64,000 nt of DNA from Bacteroidota bacterium. GTDB lineage: Bacteria > Bacteroidota > Bacteroidia > Sphingobacteriales > Sphingobacteriaceae. Position numbers and translations under genes: made by a program. A model generated the notes under the pieces. The model was not told where the DNA came from and did no database searches. It saw nothing but the letters and a program-made list of their open reading frames with translations. The stretch's first letter is position 1. Each line of letters opens with the position of its first letter. The stretch is from NCBI GenBank assembly GCA_026224775.1, contig JAMFRP010000009.1, forward strand, positions 62,001 through 126,000, written 5' to 3'. Below, in pieces: positions 62,017-64,000 of the stretch.

Positions 62017-62406
62017 ATGAACATATTTGTAGGAAGCCTTCCTTTTAAGTTAGAGGAAGCTGATTTAAAAGAACTTTTTGAAGCGTATGGCGAAGTAAGC
62101 TCCGTTAAGTTAATTAATGACAGAGAAACTGGCAGAAGCAAAGGTTTCGGATTTGTAGAAATGCCTGATGATGAAGGTGCACAACAAGCTATTACAGCTT
62201 TAAATGGCAGCGAAGTTGGCGGCAGAACTATAGCTGTAAGCCAGGCTGAAGAAAGAAAACCTAATGATCGCAAAAGCTTCGGCGGCGGTGGCGGTGGAAA
62301 CCGTGGCGGCGGCGGTGGTTACGGCGGCGGCGGAAACCGTGGCGGCGGCGGCGGTGGCTACTCTAAAGACAGCAGAGGCGGCGGCGGTGGCGGCAGCCGT
62401 TGGTAA
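62017..62406 (+). CDS. RRM RNA-binding protein with glycine-rich tail
   Basis: 129 residues from the ATG at 62017 (an ORF from TTG at 62014 has one extra residue). The RNA recognition motif spans 1-77: RNP-2 IFVGSL (3-8) and RNP-1 KGFGFVEM (42-49) have the RNA-stacking aromatics. The tail (about 87-129) is made of Gly runs with Arg, Asn and Tyr. The pattern resembles cyanobacterial Rbp and eukaryotic GRP proteins; in Bacteroidota such proteins may act as RNA chaperones in place of CspA or Hfq. It has its own terminator. Confidence 0.95.
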   Translation: MNIFVGSLPFKLEEADLKELFEAYGEVSSVKLINDRETGRSKGFGFVEMPDDEGAQQAITALNGSEVGGRTIAVSQAEERKPNDRKSFGGGGGGNRGGGGGYGGGGNRGGGGGGYSKDSRGGGGGGSRW

Positions 62407-62438
62407 TCTTTTAAACAAGATTTCTTATATATAAAATA

Positions 62439-62477
62439 AAAAATGAACGCCAGAAGTTTATTCCGGCGTTCATTTTC
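62439..62477 (+). terminator. terminator of the RRM gene
   Basis: Twelve-bp stem AAAATGAACGCC (62440-62451) with GGCGTTCATTTT (62465-62476), a further short stem after one mismatch, and a T-rich end. It lies 33 bases past the RRM stop. Confidence 0.8.
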
Positions 62478-62591
62478 TGTACTTGTATTTTCCCTAAACT
62501 TTATTGTTGCTATTTGCTTTGATGATTTATCTTAGGAGTAGCGATACGTTGTTTTAACAAAAATCCCGCAAATCAATTAGGTTATAAATAA

Positions 62592-62620
62592 AAAAGCCCA
62601 TCAAAATTTGACGGGCTTAA
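62592..62620 (-). terminator. terminator of the 61-residue membrane protein gene
   Basis: Stem AGCCC..TCAAA with TTTGA..GGGCT and one mismatch, followed on the minus strand by a run of six T. It lies about 25 bases past the stop at 62644 and supports a transcript on this strand. Confidence 0.7.
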
Positions 62621-62643
62621 AATAATAACGTTTTTTGAATAAG

Positions 62644-62829
62644 TTACAGAACAGGATGATGATCATCCTTATTTGTTCTCAAATACTCCAGTAAACCATC
62701 TTCGTTTACATATAGGTTGCTTTTTTCAGCAGCAGTTTTTTTGGCTTTAGTGTTTTTTGGGCCGGCTAGTGGTAGTACTATAACTGTCAGTAGCGCACAT
62801 ATCTCAAACACCAGGTAAAAGGTTGACAT
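62644..62829 (-). CDS. small hypothetical membrane protein
   Basis: 61 residues. A single hydrophobic segment (about 3-23, FYLVFEICALLTVIVLPLAG) is followed by a basic patch (PKNTKAKKTAAEKS) and a short acidic-polar tail (YVNEDGLLEYLRTNKDDHH). I recognise no family. A terminator follows on the same strand and the start has an ATG, so it is likely a real small gene. The promoter would be in the AT-rich 62830-62900. Confidence 0.6.
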   Translation of the reverse strand: MSTFYLVFEICALLTVIVLPLAGPKNTKAKKTAAEKSNLYVNEDGLLEYLRTNKDDHHPVL

Positions 62830-63247
62830 TGCTTTAGTATTAAATTGTTGAATATATTTAATACCTATACGCTAAATACATGCCAAATATTTCAAATTGT
62901 AAAAAATTGCTTTCGCAAGGGCTTAATAACCCAAAACTTAACAATTCAGTTACTAAAACAGCACTTGTATTGTAATTTTTGCAGGGGCTGAATTATCAAA
63001 ATGAAATGGAGATGTATACAATACCTTTCAGTTTGATAGGGCCCTTTGGGTTTATTACGCCCAAGGCTGAGTTAAGAAGCGGTTTAACCTATGTCATTGC
63101 GAGGAACGAAGCAACCGCGAACTTTACAAGGTGGTTTTTCTACGTGCGATTGCTTCGTTCCTCGCAATGACATTTTAATAATATTAACCTGTAGCGTTTC
63201 TATTATTTGTTTCGTACTATCTAATATGTAAACTTAAATTTTCAGGA
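62830..63247. other. intergenic region with a REP-like repeat
   Basis: About 420 bases. It holds the promoter region of the 61-residue gene (near 62830-62900), a repeat at 63091-63173, and the leader of the lipoprotein gene at 63248. A short frame from TTG 62979 to the repeat has a protein-like look (for example FSLIGPFGFITPKAELRSG) but ends in the repeat; I do not call it. Confidence 0.5.
63091..63173. repeat. REP-like inverted repeat (GAGGAACGAAGCAAT type), copy 2
   Basis: Arms 63091-63118 and 63146-63173 are complementary with one mismatch and start ATGTCATTGCGAGGAACGAA. The spacer, read on the minus strand, resembles the spacer at 54560 (acGTAGAA...GTAAAGTTC), so this copy is inverted relative to that one. 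Confidence 0.9.
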
Positions 63248-63727
63248 ATGAAACATAAAATCTTACTACTTATAACAAGCGGCGTATTATTGTGTATGAT
63301 TTATTGCAGGAAATCAAACACAGGCAACACCGATGCATTAAACGGCAAATGGCAGGAAGTAAAGTTAAGAACGTATACTTTAGATAGCGGTAAAATAACG
63401 CATGATACGACTTATCTGAGCTCATTTACTAAGCTGGATTATGCGCAGTTTAACGGCAGAGGTACTTGTGAAATATCTACCTTAAGATATTATTATACAC
63501 CTCAGGGTGTTTATATAAATCCTCAAAGTATTGATACCACCCATTACACTGCTATAGGTAATGGTAAATTCACTTTAAATACCCAAAGCACGCTTATTAC
63601 ACCGGGAGGCTTTGTTACAGCAGATACTGTATCTGAGATTAATACTAATAATATATTAATTCATAGTGTTTTTTATTCACACGTACCTGGATATGAGTCA
63701 ATATCTGATGCTTATTATCAAAAATAA
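63248..63727 (+). CDS. hypothetical lipoprotein, lipocalin-like
   Basis: 159 residues. The lipoprotein signal ends LLCMIYCRKS, with C20 as the lipidation site. The mature part opens LNGKWQEVKLRTY, as in small lipocalin-like barrels of Bacteroidota, and has alternating strands (YLSSFTKLDYAQFNGRG, ISTLRYYYTPQG, NGKFTLNTQSTLI, NILIHSVFYSHV). The ligand is unknown. It is a single gene facing the second small RNA, whose 3' end is about 90 bases away. Confidence 0.7.
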   Translation: MKHKILLLITSGVLLCMIYCRKSNTGNTDALNGKWQEVKLRTYTLDSGKITHDTTYLSSFTKLDYAQFNGRGTCEISTLRYYYTPQGVYINPQSIDTTHYTAIGNGKFTLNTQSTLITPGGFVTADTVSEINTNNILIHSVFYSHVPGYESISDAYYQK

Positions 63728-63814
63728 TTATGCCCGCGAAGAATACCAATACAAGCATCTACGTAGTAAATCATTTGTATAACCTGGATAAGATTTATGA
63801 AACTTATTTTTAAT

Positions 63815-63903
63815 ATAAAAAATAAAGCCTCCTCGCACTCGCTGCTTGGAGGCTTAAACCTAAACCTTATCACAATAAGCAGGCAGGAATGCCCGCTATC
63901 TTG
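63815..63903 (-). ncRNA. structured small RNA, unrecognised family, copy 2
   Basis: Homologue of the RNA at 4095-4180 on the opposite strand. P1 is GCGGGC with GCCTGC (63896-63891 with 63884-63879). The 24-base core is identical. P3 is AAGCCTCC with GGAGGCTT, the same AA/GA internal loop, an inner GCA/TGC stem and the same GCGAG loop, ending in a T tract. Relative to copy 1, five base pairs changed on both sides (for example A-U to G-C and C-G to U-A) and two on one side, so both stems are conserved as structure, not as sequence. Confidence 0.75.
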
Positions 63904-63909
63904 AAGCTA

Positions 63910-63917
63910 TAAATATA
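63910..63917 (-). promoter_or_regulatory. -7-like element of structured RNA copy 2
   Basis: TATATTTA on the minus strand differs from TAnnTTTG only in the last base and lies 13 bases before P1, one base more than in copy 1. There is no clear -33 box. Confidence 0.35.
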
Positions 63918-64000
63918 GCTATTTTGAATTAATATTTTGCTTAGTAACAGCATTTTTAACTTAGCTGATTTACATGTGCTAAAAGCTTTTCATAAGCACC
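63918..64000. other. end of window, no feature seen
   Basis: AT-rich stretch upstream of the second small RNA. I see no coding frame; regulatory sequence of the RNA may lie here. Confidence 0.4.

Noticed and set aside
62979..63170. 63-codon frame MQGLNYQNE... with a protein-like middle
   Set aside because: It starts with TTG and runs into the REP-like repeat at 63091, whose arms supply its last third. A possible gene remnant, but there is no homologue I can name.
1..64000. CRISPR array
   Set aside because: No series of equal direct repeats with regular spacers is present; the repeats found are inverted palindromes of a few kinds.
1..64000. Prophage, integrative element or restriction-modification locus
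   Set aside because: There is no integrase, capsid, portal or methylase sequence; the only nuclease-like gene is the DUF559 protein, reported separately.

Overview
The window looks like chromosome of a Bacteroidota bacterium of the family Sphingobacteriaceae, most likely Mucilaginibacter or a close relative. The signs are a moderately AT-rich composition (about 40% G+C by eye), start codons without Shine-Dalgarno sequences, promoters of the TTTG-N19-TAnnTTTG type, a C-terminal type IX secretion sorting domain, a deacetylase/RND/TolC envelope gene set, and the Bacteroidota-style rsfS-ftsH-LUD and cdsA-psd neighbourhoods. The genus is inferred from gene content, not from a marker comparison. 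I see no prophage, CRISPR array, tRNA, rRNA or transposase.

Layout. 1-6 kb: a cut-off alpha/beta hydrolase, a quinone oxidoreductase, a hybrid histidine kinase, a 740-base gene-free stretch ending in a small structured RNA, exonuclease III and a Gfo/Idh/MocA oxidoreductase. 6-12.4 kb: an RND efflux operon (TolC, pump, adaptor). 12.5-24.2 kb: envelope and secreted proteins (OmpA-like protein, deacetylase, a 1253-residue NHL/Ig protein with a T9SS type B signal, a YXWGXW protein interrupted by a stop codon) plus a small ABC pair. 24.4-24.9 kb: a DUF559 nuclease gene between inverted palindromic repeats. 25-38.6 kb: conserved housekeeping genes: apaG, dus, CPBP protease, DUF2007, cdsA, psd, rplS-trmD-rimM-rpsP, LUD, ftsH, rsfS, birA and a split dsbD. 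38.7-50 kb: pfkA, a PAS sensor without an ATPase domain, two phosphoesterases, a radical SAM protein, NIF3 with its zinc-ribbon partner, an S41 peptidase and a TM2 protein. 50-64 kb: DUF2752/DUF4199, mfd, hpt, an M16 peptidase, def, nifU-like and mrp, a GT51 glycosyltransferase, a glycine-rich RRM protein, small lipoproteins, and a second copy of the structured RNA on the opposite strand.

Most interesting items. (1) Two copies of an RNA of about 85 nt (4095-4180 plus; 63815-63903 minus) share a 24-nt core and the same hairpins, with five double compensatory base-pair changes, and both end in a terminator-like stem and U tract. I do not recognise the family. (2) The DUF559 gene lies between two inverted copies of a CCCTCCC palindrome. 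A gene-less inverted pair of the same family sits at 32141-32260 between 16-bp direct repeats, which suggests an autonomous/non-autonomous mobile element pair. (3) Several genes (def most clearly) have a promoter -7 element only 4-7 nt before the start codon, suggesting leaderless mRNAs. (4) The YXWGXW gene continues in frame for 22 coding-like residues beyond its stop codon.
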